A stretch of 51,683 bases of DNA from Chlorobaculum sp. 24CR (lineage in GTDB: Bacteria; Bacteroidota; Chlorobiia; Chlorobiales; Chlorobiaceae): positions 1 to 51,683 of the forward strand of contig NZ_SDGU01000011.1 in NCBI RefSeq assembly GCF_004118635.1. Direction: 5' to 3'. Below are positions 8,753-18,839 of this stretch, one piece after another (positions within the stretch are counted from its first letter, which is position 1; each line of letters begins with the position of its first letter). The notes below the pieces were generated by a model. That model saw only the letters and a program-made list of their open reading frames with translations, did no database searches and was not told the DNA's origin. A program made the translations under genes and the position numbers.

Positions 8753-9505
8753 TTACCCCGCAGCTTCCACGATCGCCATGAAATCATCGGCTTTGAGGCT
8801 TGCGCCGCCGATGAGGCCGCCGTCGATGTCGGGCATGGCGAACAGTTCGACTGCGTTGGAGGGTTTGACGCTGCCGCCGTACTGGATTCTGAGGTGATCG
8901 GCGGTTTTCTGGTCGTAGAGTTTGGCGACCCTGGCCCGGATCATCGCGTGCACCTCCTGCGCCTGCTCTTTGGTGGCGGTCTTGCCGGTGCCGATGGCCC
9001 AGACCGGTTCGTAGGCGATCACCAGATTGCTGATGTCCGACACGTCAGCCAACCCCTCGACCACTTGGGCAGTGACGATTTCGCCGGTCACGCCGCGCTC
9101 GCGCTCGTCGAGCGTTTCGCCGACGCAGAGGATGACGCGCAGCCCTTCGGCCAGCGCCTTTTTGACCTTGAGATTGACCGTGGCATTGGTTTCGCCGAAC
9201 AACTGGCGACGCTCGGAGTGACCAATGATGACGTAGTTGCATCCGGCGGCGGCAAGCATCCGGGTCGAAACCTCACCGGTAAACGCGCCATCATTTTCGT
9301 AATGACAGTTCTGCGCGGCAAGCTTGACGCCGCTCCATTCGATCACCTTGCCAACTTCGTACAGTGCCGGAAATGCAGGCGCTATGCCCACTTCGCAGGT
9401 CACGCCGTCGCTACCGGCCTTCTCGGCAATCTCGGTCGCCAGCTCTATCGATTCGGCAATGGTGTTGTTCATTTTCCAGTTGCCAACCACAATTTTTCTG
9501 CGCAT
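8753..9505 (-). CDS. tpiA: Triosephosphate isomerase
   Basis: 250 residues, the normal length. It interconverts dihydroxyacetone phosphate and glyceraldehyde 3-phosphate in the cytoplasm, for glycolysis and gluconeogenesis. Catalytic residues are visible: Asn9 and Lys11 (NWKMN), His96 in IIGHSERR, and Glu166 in the signature [11 protein letters not shown]. The phosphate-binding [11 protein letters not shown] and GLIGGASL segments are at the C-terminus. The start follows the small gene at 9507-9731 after a single base, so the two are co-transcribed, and a strong terminator follows. Confidence 0.97.
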   Translation of the reverse strand: MRRKIVVGNWKMNNTIAESIELATEIAEKAGSDGVTCEVGIAPAFPALYEVGKVIEWSGVKLAAQNCHYENDGAFTGEVSTRMLAAAGCNYVIIGHSERRQLFGETNATVNLKVKKALAEGLRVILCVGETLDERERGVTGEIVTAQVVEGLADVSDISNLVIAYEPVWAIGTGKTATKEQAQEVHAMIRARVAKLYDQKTADHLRIQYGGSVKPSNAVELFAMPDIDGGLIGGASLKADDFMAIVEAAG

Positions 9506-9506
9506 A

Positions 9507-9731
9507 TCAGTAATCGGTTATAACTTCACTGTAAATTTTATCGATATCGGCCACCTTGAAAGTGTGCTTCCAGAAGCGGGAGTCCTTGAGTTCAATCTTG
9601 TCCTGATCGATTGCCGTGACGTAGCCGTGCCAGACACGCTGCTCACGGGTAATCAGGTTGATCTCCTTGTCGAGCAGTTCGCGTGCTCCGCCGATCTGCC
9701 GGTTTGTATAGATTATCTGTCGTTTGCCCAT
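9507..9731 (-). CDS. Small conserved hypothetical protein upstream of tpiA
   Basis: A 74-residue soluble protein rich in Lys, Asp and Ile, with no signal or membrane segment. The alternating hydrophobic pattern in the middle ([33 protein letters not shown]) looks like a small beta-barrel, similar to short RNA-binding folds, but I do not recognise a family. Its stop is one base before the tpiA start, so it is translated together with tpiA. It lies 24 bases behind greA on the same strand. The tight spacing on both sides is the main support for it being real. Confidence 0.65.
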   Translation of the reverse strand: MGKRQIIYTNRQIGGARELLDKEINLITREQRVWHGYVTAIDQDKIELKDSRFWKHTFKVADIDKIYSEVITDY

Positions 9732-9755
9732 GGATATGGTGTTTGATTTGGCTCG

Positions 9756-10235
9756 CTATTTAACAAAAATATCGAGGATTTCATAATGTAACTCCCCTTT
9801 CGGCACGGTTATCGTGACCTTGTCGCCCACCGACTTGCCAATCAGCGATCGGCCGACAGGTGAGCGCACGGATATTTTGCCAAGATCGGAATCGGCCTCC
9901 TCGGATGACACCAGAGTGTATTCGATGAGTTCTTCCTCGTCGTCCAGATTACGAAGCTTCACCGAAGTGAGAATGTAAACCCGATCGGTCTTGATCTGCT
10001 TCGGATCGAGAATGGTGGCCGATGCCAGTTTGTTTTCCAGTTCGCCGATTTTCGCTTCGAGCTGAGACTGCTCTTCGCGGGCGGCGTCATACTCGGCATT
10101 TTCGCTCAAATCCCCATGTGAGCGCGCTTCGGCGATCTTTTCGAGCACCGCCTTGCGGGTTTCGGTTGTCAACTGGTGAAGTTCATCCTTGAGCCGGTTA
10201 TACCCATCCCGTGTCAGATAAATTCGTTCACTCAT
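9756..10235 (-). CDS. greA: Transcription elongation factor GreA
   Basis: 159 residues, the family length. It binds the RNA polymerase secondary channel and stimulates cleavage of backtracked transcripts. The N-terminal coiled coil covers about residues 1-78 and carries the conserved acidic tip in [15 protein letters not shown]. The C-terminal FKBP-like domain has the signature [21 protein letters not shown]. It is followed after 24 bases by the small gene ahead of tpiA. A large hairpin lies 22 bases before its start and may influence its expression. Confidence 0.96.
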   Translation of the reverse strand: MSERIYLTRDGYNRLKDELHQLTTETRKAVLEKIAEARSHGDLSENAEYDAAREEQSQLEAKIGELENKLASATILDPKQIKTDRVYILTSVKLRNLDDEEELIEYTLVSSEEADSDLGKISVRSPVGRSLIGKSVGDKVTITVPKGELHYEILDIFVK

Positions 10236-10256
10236 GTCAGTTCATGGTTTTGGTTG

Positions 10257-10292
10257 GCGGTGCTGGAGAGCGAATGCTCGCTCGGGCACCGC
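10257..10292 (-). promoter_or_regulatory. Hairpin in the greA 5' leader
   Basis: Nested inverted repeats GCGGTGC / GCACCGC (10257-10263 and 10286-10292) and GAGCGA / TCGCTC (10268-10273 and 10278-10283) form one interrupted stem. It ends 22 bases before the greA start codon, close to the ribosome site. A role in translation or early termination is inferred. Confidence 0.4.
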
Positions 10293-10393
10293 TAAAAACG
10301 GTCATAACCGTCCCGCCCCGAAACCGTTCGAGGCAAAAGGTTTTTAGCGATGTCCACCAGACGTTACAGCAGCGATGGCTTGGCAAACAAAAA

Positions 10394-10425
10394 AAGTAAA
10401 GTCAGCAGCCGGGCTGACTTTACTT
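10394..10425 (-). terminator. Rho-independent terminator of the degP gene
   Basis: A perfect 13-bp stem (arms 10394-10406 and 10413-10425, six-base loop) is followed on the minus strand by TTTTTGTTTG. It lies 45 bases behind the degP stop. Confidence 0.92.
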
Positions 10426-10469
10426 CGTTCAGATGAATTTAAGAATCTTTCCCCTGCAAGCAAAACCCG

Positions 10470-11987
10470 TTACAGATTAAACGCCAGATACATGCGGCTC
10501 GGGCCGCGTTCGACGAGCAGGAACAGCAGCTCCCCTTTTTTCTTTTTCCCAGCGATTGCATTGAATGCGGCAACCGACTCCACCGGCTTTTTATCGACCG
10601 AAATAATCACGTCGCCCGGACGGAGGCCAACCGAGAAGGCCTTGCTCGACCGACTGACCGCGCTCACCACGATCCGGTGCGAGTCTGCTTTCAGATTCAG
10701 CCGGTCGGCCAAATCGGCGGTCAGCGGAGCGACCGCGAAGCCGAGCAGCTCATTGGCGGACTCGGCGCTCTGGACCGATGCGACCGCGTTGTCCGGCAGT
10801 GATTCGAGAAGCGCGTTGATGGTGCGGATCGCGCCATCGCGATTGACCTTGATATCCGCCCTGCTGCCTGGCGCCTGGGCGGCGATCTGGTTGCGCAGTT
10901 CGGCTGAATTGCTCACCTTTCGCCCGTTGAATTCGAGGATGACATCCCCGCTCTTCAGCCCCGCTTTGGCCGCCGGGCCGCCCTGCATCACCGTGCCGAT
11001 CACGACCCCTTCGGGCGTCTTGAGATGCAGCCCTTTGGCGATATTTTCATCGACATCCTGAATGGTGACGCCGAGATAACCGCGCACCACCTTGCCATTT
11101 TTCAGCAACGAGGTATAGACCCGGTACGCCATGTTCGAGGGCACGGCAAAGCCGATGCCATCGAAACCGCCGGTACGGCTGGCGATGGCCGTGTTGATGC
11201 CCACCAGCTCGCCGCCGATGTTGACCAGCGGGCCGCCGGAGTTGCCGGGATTGATGGGCGCATCGGTCTGGATGAAATTCTCGTAATCGGCCACGCCGAC
11301 ATTGACCCGCCCCTTGGCGCTGACGATGCCCTGCGTTACCGTGCGGGCGAGATTTTTGCCGAGCGGACTGCCGATGGCCAGCACCCACTCACCGACACGC
11401 AGCTTGTCGCTGTCGCCAAACGCGATCGGCCTGAGACCGGAACCGGAAATCTTCAGCACGGCCAGGTCGGTGCGGGGATCGGCGCCAACGATCTTTGCCG
11501 TGAATTTGCGGTTATCGGAGGTCATCACCGAAATGGAACCCGCCTTGTCGATCACATGGTTGTTGGTCAGAATGTAGCCATCCTGGCTGACGATGACGCC
11601 CGATCCCAGCCCGTGGATGACCTCCTTGCGCACACCTGGCGCTTCGGGCGAAGGGAAGTTGAACATCTCGCCAAAGGATTTGCCGAAGAAATCGAAGGGG
11701 GTCATGACGCGCCGGGCCACCTCGGTTTCGGTATAGATCGTCACCACCGAAGGGGTAGCCGATTCTGCGATCCGGACGAAGGCGTCGTTGAAGTCAGCAA
11801 GCGTCCTGATCGGATGGCTCCGCAGGGTTTCGGCGGCTATGCTCGCGCGAGGATGGTTGCCAACCGTAAAGCCGCCGCCATCATTGCTGTGAAACGAAAC
11901 ATCGAGATTGGAAAAGGCAAGCGCTCCGGCAACAACGCCAACGGAAATGAGCGCCGCAGACTTGAGCATGGTTCTTTTCTTTTTCAT
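10470..11987 (-). CDS. degP: DegP/HtrA-family periplasmic serine protease (Do family)
   Basis: 505 residues. It degrades or refolds damaged envelope proteins. A membrane anchor or uncleaved signal covers residues 8-26. The trypsin-like triad is His144 (TNNHVID), Asp174 (RTDLAVLK) and Ser250 (NPGNSGGPL). Two PDZ domains follow: about residues 290-385, starting at YLGVTIQDV, and about 400-500, with GLRPGDVIISVDKKPV. Length and order match the Do family. It begins 23 bases behind trpE on the same strand, so read-through from trpE is likely. A strong terminator ends the unit. Confidence 0.95.
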   Translation of the reverse strand: MKKKRTMLKSAALISVGVVAGALAFSNLDVSFHSNDGGGFTVGNHPRASIAAETLRSHPIRTLADFNDAFVRIAESATPSVVTIYTETEVARRVMTPFDFFGKSFGEMFNFPSPEAPGVRKEVIHGLGSGVIVSQDGYILTNNHVIDKAGSISVMTSDNRKFTAKIVGADPRTDLAVLKISGSGLRPIAFGDSDKLRVGEWVLAIGSPLGKNLARTVTQGIVSAKGRVNVGVADYENFIQTDAPINPGNSGGPLVNIGGELVGINTAIASRTGGFDGIGFAVPSNMAYRVYTSLLKNGKVVRGYLGVTIQDVDENIAKGLHLKTPEGVVIGTVMQGGPAAKAGLKSGDVILEFNGRKVSNSAELRNQIAAQAPGSRADIKVNRDGAIRTINALLESLPDNAVASVQSAESANELLGFAVAPLTADLADRLNLKADSHRIVVSAVSRSSKAFSVGLRPGDVIISVDKKPVESVAAFNAIAGKKKKGELLFLLVERGPSRMYLAFNL

Positions 11988-12010
11988 AGTGCGTCAAAGT
12001 GTTGAGGTTA

Positions 12011-13525
12011 TCAGTGAGATTTCTCAATACTCTCGAGGGCGGTCAGGCCGGCCCTCATCTTGTTCATGGTCTCTTCGTATTCAAATTCGGGCGTCGAGTC
12101 GGCCACGATGCCGCCCGCCGCCTGAAAATAGATGACGCCATCACGGATCACCATCGTTCGGATGGCGATGGCCGTATTCAGCCCGCCCCGGAAATCGAGG
12201 TAGCCAACCGCGCCGCCATACAAGCCGCGCTTCTCCTTCTCGAGCTCGTAGATGATCTCCATCGCCCGCACCTTCGGCGCACCGGTGAGCGTACCTGCCG
12301 GGAAGCACGACCAGAAGGCATCCATCGCGGTCAGCCCCTCCTGCAACTCGCCCCGGACGTTGCTGACGATGTGCATGACGTGCGAGTACTTTTCGATCAC
12401 CATCATCTCGTTGGTCTCGACCGTGCCGATCTTGGCGATGCGCCCGATGTCGTTGCGGCTCAGGTCGATGAGCATCAGGTGCTCGGCCCGCTCCTTCTCG
12501 TCGGAGATCAGCTCGCGGGCATTGCGCTCGTCCTCCTCGAAGCTCTCGCCGCGCCGCCGCGTTCCGGCGATCGGGCGGGTATCGACGATGCGTCGCCCCG
12601 TGTGGTCGCGCTCGACTTTGACCAGAAGTTCGGGCGAGGAGCCGACGACGTGGAAATCCTCGAAGTCGAAAAAGTAGAGGTAGGGCGACGGATTGATCGT
12701 GCGCAGTACGCGATAGACGTCAAAGGGCCGCGTGTGCAGTGTGCGCTTCAGGCGTTGCGAAATCTGCACCTGGAAGATGTCGCCGGCGAGAATGTACTCC
12801 TTGGCCTTGAGCACTTTTTCGTAGTACTCGTCGCGCGTGGTGTTCGAGACGACCGGCTCCGGCCTCTCCGGCTGGAACGGCACGAGAGCCGGAACGAGCG
12901 GCTTCTGCAACAGCGCCGCCAGCTCGTCGATCTTGCGCCCGGCTCGCTCGCGGTCGGCGTCGCCGAGATAGTTGGCCACCACGAAAAGCTTGCGCATGAC
13001 GTTGTCGAAAATGACCAGCGTGTCGCAGAAGAGCAGACAGAGGTCGGGCATTTCCGCCGGATCGGGCTGTTCGGCGGCGGGAATCTTTTCGATGAGGTGC
13101 ATGGTGTCATAACCGAAGTAACCGAACATGCCGGAGGTGGTCATCTGAGGCGAGCCGTTCTTGCTGCGCGGCGTCTCGCCGGAGGTGAACATCGCCATGC
13201 AACGATCCACGACAGCGCGCAAATCGCTCCGGTCGCCGATGAGCGACGAGAGAGCGCCGAACCGTGCGTCACGTACGTCGAGCGAAACCTCGCCGCCAAC
13301 CGTACCTTTCAGCACAGCCACCGGATCGACGGCGATATAGGAGTAACGGGCCATGCGCTCCTCCCCCTCGACCGATTCGAGCAGGCAGGAGTAGGGGCGC
13401 TGGAGTTTGAGATAGACCGAAACCGGAGTTTCCGTATCGGCCTGAAAGGTTCTGACAAGAGGGGTCAGGATAAAGGCGGGTTCCTCTTTGGGATCGGTCG
13501 CCTGCTCTGAAAAAGATCTGATCAT
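12011..13525 (-). CDS. trpE: Anthranilate synthase component I
   Basis: 504 residues. It converts chorismate, with ammonia from the glutaminase subunit, to anthranilate, the first step of tryptophan synthesis. N-terminal residues LESVEGEERMARYSYI include the LLES feedback motif that binds tryptophan. The chorismate-binding domain occupies the C-terminal half, with RPIAGTRRRG, ELISDEKERAEHLMLIDLSRND, GTLTGAPKVRAMEII and QAAGGIVADSTPEFEYEET. No trpG or other trp gene is adjacent. The next gene on the strand, after 23 bases, is degP. I see no leader peptide or attenuator upstream. Confidence 0.95.
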   Translation of the reverse strand: MIRSFSEQATDPKEEPAFILTPLVRTFQADTETPVSVYLKLQRPYSCLLESVEGEERMARYSYIAVDPVAVLKGTVGGEVSLDVRDARFGALSSLIGDRSDLRAVVDRCMAMFTSGETPRSKNGSPQMTTSGMFGYFGYDTMHLIEKIPAAEQPDPAEMPDLCLLFCDTLVIFDNVMRKLFVVANYLGDADRERAGRKIDELAALLQKPLVPALVPFQPERPEPVVSNTTRDEYYEKVLKAKEYILAGDIFQVQISQRLKRTLHTRPFDVYRVLRTINPSPYLYFFDFEDFHVVGSSPELLVKVERDHTGRRIVDTRPIAGTRRRGESFEEDERNARELISDEKERAEHLMLIDLSRNDIGRIAKIGTVETNEMMVIEKYSHVMHIVSNVRGELQEGLTAMDAFWSCFPAGTLTGAPKVRAMEIIYELEKEKRGLYGGAVGYLDFRGGLNTAIAIRTMVIRDGVIYFQAAGGIVADSTPEFEYEETMNKMRAGLTALESIEKSH

Positions 13526-13641
13526 GAATTAGTGGATACTACGATAAAGTAAAAAAATCATATGATGACAGTCTCGCCGTTTCTATATTAAGTACTCTGA
13601 ATACCGCATGGCGTTCAGATTACCGATACGCCCGAAACACG

Positions 13642-14097
13642 ATGACCATCAAGCTGCTTCTCGAATACGCAAAAGAAGCTGTCGCCATGAAAATTACAAG
13701 CCGGTCGAGCCGGAAGTGGTTCACCGCACTCATGTTTTCGCCGGGAATGATTTTTGCCTCGGCTTACCTTCTGGTCTGGCTGTCGATGAATCTCTGGCTC
13801 GACCACACCTTCAAGGGCCATCTGGAGCAGGTTTTCATCTCCGAAGCCGGTCAGCGCTTCCAGATCGACATCGGCTCGCTCCGCTCAGGCGCCGACCTGA
13901 ATTCGCTGATGCTCAAAAAGCTGGAACTGACCCCGATCGGTGGCGCCGAAAACCTGAGAACAAACCGGCCATCCCTCGAAATCGCGGAGCTTCAGATTGA
14001 ATGCCCCGACCTCAGTTTCTTCCCATTCAGGCCGGCGGACGAGATGCCCGCCCTTCGCAAAGTCTGCCGCAAGATACTCTCGAACAGCCCTCAGTGA
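13642..14097 (+). CDS. Hypothetical protein with one N-terminal membrane segment
   Basis: Up to 151 residues; an internal ATG at 13687 (MKITSRSSRKW) is an equally likely start and would give 136. A single hydrophobic helix (ALMFSPGMIFASAYLLVWLSMNLW) is preceded by positive residues, so the rest should face the periplasm. The outer part is short and beta-like (FQIDIGSLRSGADLNSLMLKKLELTPI) and recalls the start of AsmA-type proteins, but it is too short to assign. The gene converges on lepB and the two stop codons overlap across 14091-14097. Function unknown. Confidence 0.6.
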   Translation: MTIKLLLEYAKEAVAMKITSRSSRKWFTALMFSPGMIFASAYLLVWLSMNLWLDHTFKGHLEQVFISEAGQRFQIDIGSLRSGADLNSLMLKKLELTPIGGAENLRTNRPSLEIAELQIECPDLSFFPFRPADEMPALRKVCRKILSNSPQ

Positions 14098-14933
14098 ACC
14101 ACCAGCCCCATGCGATTCCAGCGAATGGAGGCGATCTTTTCAACCGGATCGAACAAGAGCGGCAGATCGGGATCCCATGACCAATAGACCATCATCGCCT
14201 GGCCCACCATGTCGCTTTCCGGCAGAAAACCCCAGTAACGGCTGTCGAGGCTGTTATCGCGGTTGTCGCCCATCGCGAAATAGTAGTTACGGCTCACCAT
14301 GTAGCGACTGGCCGCCTGGCCATCGATAAACACCTGGTCGCCGGACTGGCTGACCGTATGCCCCTCGTAGGCAATCAGGTCGCGATAGAGCGGAAGCGTT
14401 TTCGCTGAGAGCGTGATCTGGTCGCCGCTATGCGGAATATGGATCGGGCCGTAGTTGTCCTTGTTGAAATCGGACATACTCGGAAAAATCTGGAATTCTG
14501 GTACGCCGGGCGGCATCTTTGCGCCAATGAACTGGGCGTGAGGCGGCTGTGGCGAAAGCTTGCCGTTGATGTAAACCTGCTGGTTGCGGATTTCGAGATT
14601 GTCTCCCGGCAGGGCGATGCAGCGCTTGATGTAGTTCAGGCTGCGGTCGCGGGGGAACTTGAAGACGATAATGTCGCCTCGGCGGACGTCGTGAACCTTC
14701 GGAAGCCGGATGTCGGTGAAGGGCACCCTGGCGCCATAGACGAATTTGTTGACAAACAGAAAATCGCCGGCAAGCAACGTTTTTTCCATCGATCCGGTCG
14801 GAATTCTGTATGATTCGATGACGAACATCCTGAGAACCGTCGCCACGAGCGCTGCGATAATGAGGGCCTCGAACCATTCACGCGACTGCGTCTTACCGTT
14901 TTTTCCTTTTGGGGTTGTGTTCTGTTTTTTCAC
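14091..14933 (-). CDS. lepB: Signal peptidase I
   Basis: 280 residues. It removes signal peptides from exported proteins at the outer face of the inner membrane. One anchor helix covers about residues 22-40. The catalytic Ser48 is in RIPTGSMEKTL, and the general base Lys103 is in YIKRCIALPGD. The later GDNRDNSLDSRYWGFLP block is the C-terminal family signature. A long insert between these boxes (about residues 120-175) is typical of Bacteroidetes/Chlorobi-type enzymes. It lies 110 bases behind lepA on the same strand, the widespread lepA-lepB arrangement. Confidence 0.95.
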   Translation of the reverse strand: MKKQNTTPKGKNGKTQSREWFEALIIAALVATVLRMFVIESYRIPTGSMEKTLLAGDFLFVNKFVYGARVPFTDIRLPKVHDVRRGDIIVFKFPRDRSLNYIKRCIALPGDNLEIRNQQVYINGKLSPQPPHAQFIGAKMPPGVPEFQIFPSMSDFNKDNYGPIHIPHSGDQITLSAKTLPLYRDLIAYEGHTVSQSGDQVFIDGQAASRYMVSRNYYFAMGDNRDNSLDSRYWGFLPESDMVGQAMMVYWSWDPDLPLLFDPVEKIASIRWNRMGLVVH

Positions 14934-15043
14934 GCTTTATCTGTTTTGCATGCGTTGCCGCGATTGCCTGACCACACGATCTTTGAGACGTCAGACGTCG
15001 CGGTTTCCGGCGCGACCGCGCCGGTTTTCTCGTCGGTAAATCA

Positions 15044-16861
15044 TCATTCATCGATGTTCAGGATGGCGAGGAACGCCTCCTGCGGCACCTCGACGCGCCC
15101 CACCTGCTTCATGCGCTTTTTGCCCTCTTTCTGCTTTTCGAGCAGCTTGCGCTTTCGGCTGATATCGCCGCCATAGCACTTGGCGAGCACGTTCTTGCGC
15201 ATGGCCGAGATGCTCTCGCGGGCGATCACCCGGCTGCCGATGGCCGCCTGGATCGCCACCTCGTACATCTGGCGGGGAATGATGCCCTTGAGCTTCTGGC
15301 AGAGCTTGCGCCCCCACTCGTAGGATTTGGAGCGGTGCACGATCGACGACAAAGCATCGACCGGCTCGCCGTTGAGCAGCACGTCAAGCTTGACCAGGTC
15401 GGAGCGACGGTAGCCAATGTACTCGTAGTCCATCGAAGCGTACCCCTTGGAGATCGACTTGAGCTTATCGTGAAAGTCGAACACCACCTCGCCCAGCGGG
15501 AACTCGAAGTGCATGTTCACCCTCGCCGTGTCGAGGTAGTCGGTGTTCTTGTACTCGCCGCGGCGATCCATGCCAAGCTTCATGATGTTGCCGATGTACT
15601 CCGACATGGTGATGATCTGCATCGAAACATACGGCTCCTCAATCCAGTTGATTTTGGTCGTTTCGGGCATTTGCGAGGGGTTATCGACCTCGACCGTCTC
15701 GCCGGTGGTCATCATGACGCGGTACTCGACGTTCGGTACCGTGGTGATGATGTTGACGCCGTACTCGCGCTCCAGCCGCTCCTGGATGATCTCCATGTGC
15801 AACAGGCCGAGGAAGCCGCAACGGAAGCCAAAGCCAAGCGCCACCGAGGTCTCGGGGGTATAGACCAGCGAGGCGTCGTTGAGCGAGAGCTTTTCGAGCG
15901 ACTCGCGCAAGTCTTCGAACTCGTTCGATTCGACCGGATAAAGGCCGCTGAAGACCATCGGCTTCACATCCTTGTAACCGGCGAGCCGCTCCGAGGCGGG
16001 ATTGTCGAGCAGCGTCACCGTATCGCCGACCTTGGCGTCCTTGACATCCTTGATCGAGCAGATCAGGTAGCCCACGTTGCCCGCTTCGAGCACCTCTCTC
16101 GGATTGCGCTTGAGGCTCATGGTACCGATCTCGTCGGCCATGAAAATCTTGTCGTTGGCGAAAAAGCGCACCCGGTCGCCTTTGCGGAGCACGCCATCGA
16201 CGATCCTGATGTAGGCCACCGCGCCGCGATAAGCGTCGAAGACCGAATCGAAGATGAGCGCCCGGAGCGGCATCTGGCGATTGTCCGCCGGAGCGGGCAC
16301 GCGATCCACGATCGCCTCCATCAGCTCGTCCACGCCGATGCCCGCCTTGGCCGACACCTGGAGAATTTCATCGCGATTGACGCCGATCAGGTCGATGATC
16401 TGCCGCGCAACGCCCTCGACATCCGACGAAGGCAAGTCGATCTTGTTGATAACCGGAATGATTTCCAGACCCGCTTCGATGGCCAGATACAGGTTCGCGA
16501 TGGTCTGCGCCTCGACCCCCTGCGTGGCATCGACCACGAGCAGCGCGCCCTCGCAGGCAGCCAGCGAGCGCGAGACCTCGTAGCTGAAGTCCACGTGGCC
16601 GGGAGTGTCGATGAGGTTGAAAATGTAGTCCTGGCCATCATTGGCCTTGTAGCGCATCTGCACCGCGTGGCTCTTGATGGTGATGCCGCGTTCCCGCTCC
16701 AGGTCCATGTCGTCGAGCACCTGGGCGGTGGACATCTGATTGCGTTCAAGGGTATGGGTCACTTCGAGAAGCCGGTCGGCAAGCGTCGATTTACCATGGT
16801 CGATATGGGCGATAATGCAGAAATTCCGGATCATGCCGACTTCTGTTCCTGACGGAGGCAT
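15044..16861 (-). CDS. lepA: Elongation factor 4 (LepA)
   Basis: About 605 residues. It is a ribosome-associated GTPase related to EF-G. GTPase boxes are visible near the N-terminus: AHIDHGKST (G1), RGITIKS (G2), DTPGHVDF (G3) and NKIDLPSS (G4). The LepA-specific C-terminal domain ends with [25 protein letters not shown]. The ATG at 16861 is chosen because AGGA lies nine bases upstream; a TTG at 16879 is possible and would add six residues. lepB follows downstream. Confidence 0.96.
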   Translation of the reverse strand: MPPSGTEVGMIRNFCIIAHIDHGKSTLADRLLEVTHTLERNQMSTAQVLDDMDLERERGITIKSHAVQMRYKANDGQDYIFNLIDTPGHVDFSYEVSRSLAACEGALLVVDATQGVEAQTIANLYLAIEAGLEIIPVINKIDLPSSDVEGVARQIIDLIGVNRDEILQVSAKAGIGVDELMEAIVDRVPAPADNRQMPLRALIFDSVFDAYRGAVAYIRIVDGVLRKGDRVRFFANDKIFMADEIGTMSLKRNPREVLEAGNVGYLICSIKDVKDAKVGDTVTLLDNPASERLAGYKDVKPMVFSGLYPVESNEFEDLRESLEKLSLNDASLVYTPETSVALGFGFRCGFLGLLHMEIIQERLEREYGVNIITTVPNVEYRVMMTTGETVEVDNPSQMPETTKINWIEEPYVSMQIITMSEYIGNIMKLGMDRRGEYKNTDYLDTARVNMHFEFPLGEVVFDFHDKLKSISKGYASMDYEYIGYRRSDLVKLDVLLNGEPVDALSSIVHRSKSYEWGRKLCQKLKGIIPRQMYEVAIQAAIGSRVIARESISAMRKNVLAKCYGGDISRKRKLLEKQKEGKKRMKQVGRVEVPQEAFLAILNIDE

Positions 16862-17045
16862 AAGTATCTGTCCTGACAAGTGATAGGGTTGCGAAACGGG
16901 CCGACCAAAAAGTGGCAGACCTCAAATTATCAAATCGATGAATATACGAAGAAAATCGTGACCGTCGAGCGCGATGTGCATGAACTGGGCAACGCTGACG
17001 AACGGTCACGGTCAGTGCTCTTTCTCGAAATCGACTGCCTCGACC

Positions 17046-17990
17046 TCACTCCAGCCGCAACGCCTCGGCTCCGGGGCGCAGCCCTCTGGCCAGCGACTCG
17101 CCATCCATCGCCTTCTTGCCCTCGGCCTGCACGTCGAGCAGCTCCAGCCAGCCATCCGAACCGGCGGCGAGCAACCGCCTGTCCTCGACACGCAGCGTAC
17201 CCGGCGCTTCCAACGCTCCTCCGCCGACGAACGGACGGGCGCGGTAGATTTTGAGGCTCTTGCCGCCGAAGGTTGTCCAGGCGGTCGGCTTGAGCGCGAG
17301 GCCGCGGATGAAGTCGTGCAGGCGGCAGACGGGCTGATTCCAGTCGATGCGAGTGTTCTGGCGGTTGAGCTTCGGCGCTTTGGTGGCGAACGTCTCGTCC
17401 TGCTTTGCGGGCATCACCGCGCCAGCGGCGATCATCCTGAGCGTGCGCTCGACGGTGCCCGCGCCGATCCCGGAGAGCCGTTCAAGCAGCTCCGAGGCAT
17501 TCTCGTCCGGAGCGATGGGCGTACTGTCCGAGGTGATGATGTTGCCGGTATCGACCGACTGACGGAGGAAAAAAGTGGTCACGCCGGTTTCAGCATCGCC
17601 ATTGATGATCGACCAGTTGACGGGAGCCGCGCCGCGATAGGCCGGGAGCAGCGAGCCGTGCAGGTTGAACGCGCCGAGCGGCGGCAGCTCGAAGACGGCG
17701 GGCGGAAGAATGCGGAATGCGGCCACCACGATCACGTCGGGGCGGGCGGCGGCGAGCGCTGCGGCGAACTCCGGAGTCGTCACGTCGTCAGCCTCCAGAA
17801 CCGGCAAGCCAAGCTCCAGGGCAGCCTGTTTGACCGGCGTCGGCTCCGGAGCCGAGTTCTTGCTGCGGCGAGGTTTGTCGCAACCGGTGACGACCAGCAC
17901 CGTCTCGAACTCCGGCGTCATGTCGGCGATACGGCGCAACGAGGGGACGGCAAACTGCGGCGTCCCCATGAAAACAACTCTCAGCGCCAC
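17046..17990 (-). CDS. fmt: Methionyl-tRNA formyltransferase
   Basis: 314 residues. It transfers a formyl group from 10-formyltetrahydrofolate to initiator Met-tRNA. The N-terminal formyltransferase domain starts with [15 protein letters not shown]. It carries the active-site block [25 protein letters not shown] and the later GVTTFFL segment. The C-terminal OB-like tRNA-binding domain covers about residues 205-314. Its start is three bases behind the def stop, the common def-fmt pair. The next gene on the strand is lepA after about 185 bases. Confidence 0.95.
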   Translation of the reverse strand: MALRVVFMGTPQFAVPSLRRIADMTPEFETVLVVTGCDKPRRSKNSAPEPTPVKQAALELGLPVLEADDVTTPEFAAALAAARPDVIVVAAFRILPPAVFELPPLGAFNLHGSLLPAYRGAAPVNWSIINGDAETGVTTFFLRQSVDTGNIITSDSTPIAPDENASELLERLSGIGAGTVERTLRMIAAGAVMPAKQDETFATKAPKLNRQNTRIDWNQPVCRLHDFIRGLALKPTAWTTFGGKSLKIYRARPFVGGGALEAPGTLRVEDRRLLAAGSDGWLELLDVQAEGKKAMDGESLARGLRPGAEALRLE

Positions 17991-17993
17991 CCC

Positions 17994-18557
17994 TCAGACC
18001 TCCGCCTCTACCTTTTCGACATTGCGAGCAAGCGGATAGCTCGCCTTCACGCGCCCCTCTGCAATGGCCTCCAGCTCCTTCTGGATTTTGCGCCGATCTC
18101 GCTTCACCATGCGATCGACGAAGAGGGTACCGTCGAGATGGTCGATCTCGTGCTGAAGCACGCGAGCCATCATGTCGCTGAAGCTGGCGGTCTGCTCCTC
18201 GAACTTCTCGTCGCGGTAGTGCAGCGTGATCGACGACGGGCGGACGACGTCGCCCGCGACGCCGGGCACGCTGAGGCACCCCTCCTCCATCGAGTTGCGC
18301 CCGCGAACCGAAACGATGCGCGGATTAATGACCACCATCGGCCTGAAGTCGGCGTACTCCTCGATGGTGGAAATATCGACCACGACCAGGCGCAGCGACT
18401 GGCCCACCTGGGGCGCGGCCAAGCCGATACCCGGCGCTTTGTACATGGTGTCGAACATCCCGGCGATCAGCTCCTCGATGGCTGAATCGATCCCTTTCAG
18501 GGGCCTGGCCTTCATGGCAAGCACCGGATCGCTGAAGGTATTGATCGGTAAAATCAT
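17994..18557 (-). CDS. def: Peptide deformylase
   Basis: 187 residues from the ATG at 18557, which is preceded by GGAGAG and begins with the usual MILPINTF. It removes the formyl group from new proteins and uses a bound Fe(II) or other metal. The three family boxes are GIGLAAPQ (residues 43-50), EEGCLS (91-96, metal ligand Cys94) and QHEIDH (135-140, ligands His136 and His140, catalytic Glu137). fmt follows directly. Longer in-frame extensions up to 18707 exist but overlap the intergenic region shared with the divergent fur-type gene. Confidence 0.96.
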   Translation of the reverse strand: MILPINTFSDPVLAMKARPLKGIDSAIEELIAGMFDTMYKAPGIGLAAPQVGQSLRLVVVDISTIEEYADFRPMVVINPRIVSVRGRNSMEEGCLSVPGVAGDVVRPSSITLHYRDEKFEEQTASFSDMMARVLQHEIDHLDGTLFVDRMVKRDRRKIQKELEAIAEGRVKASYPLARNVEKVEAEV

Positions 18558-18839
18558 TGAACGTCTCTCTCCTGAATTGCGCTGGCGGCATCGAGCGCCA
18601 GCCCTGCTGAAATAGAAGCGGACAAAAAAAGTCCACTTTCCAGAAAAACCCTGCGGAACTACAAATAGTTGCCCCGTTAACAGGCTTGAAAAAAATGCAA
18701 TGTACAATTTTCAGCCCTTTTTTGCAGCCATTGCCTGAACCCCTTTACGGCCAGTGGCAACAGGTAATTCAGGGAAAAACGGTACATTGCAGCAAAGAAA
18801 CGGCAGGCAACGACCAATCGCAAAAACAACAGCGCAACG

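Noticed and set aside
15008-15025. GC-rich hairpin followed by TTTTCT between lepA and lepB as a terminator
   Set aside because: The T-run is on the plus strand, where no gene is being read; on the minus strand of the lepA-lepB unit there is no T-run.
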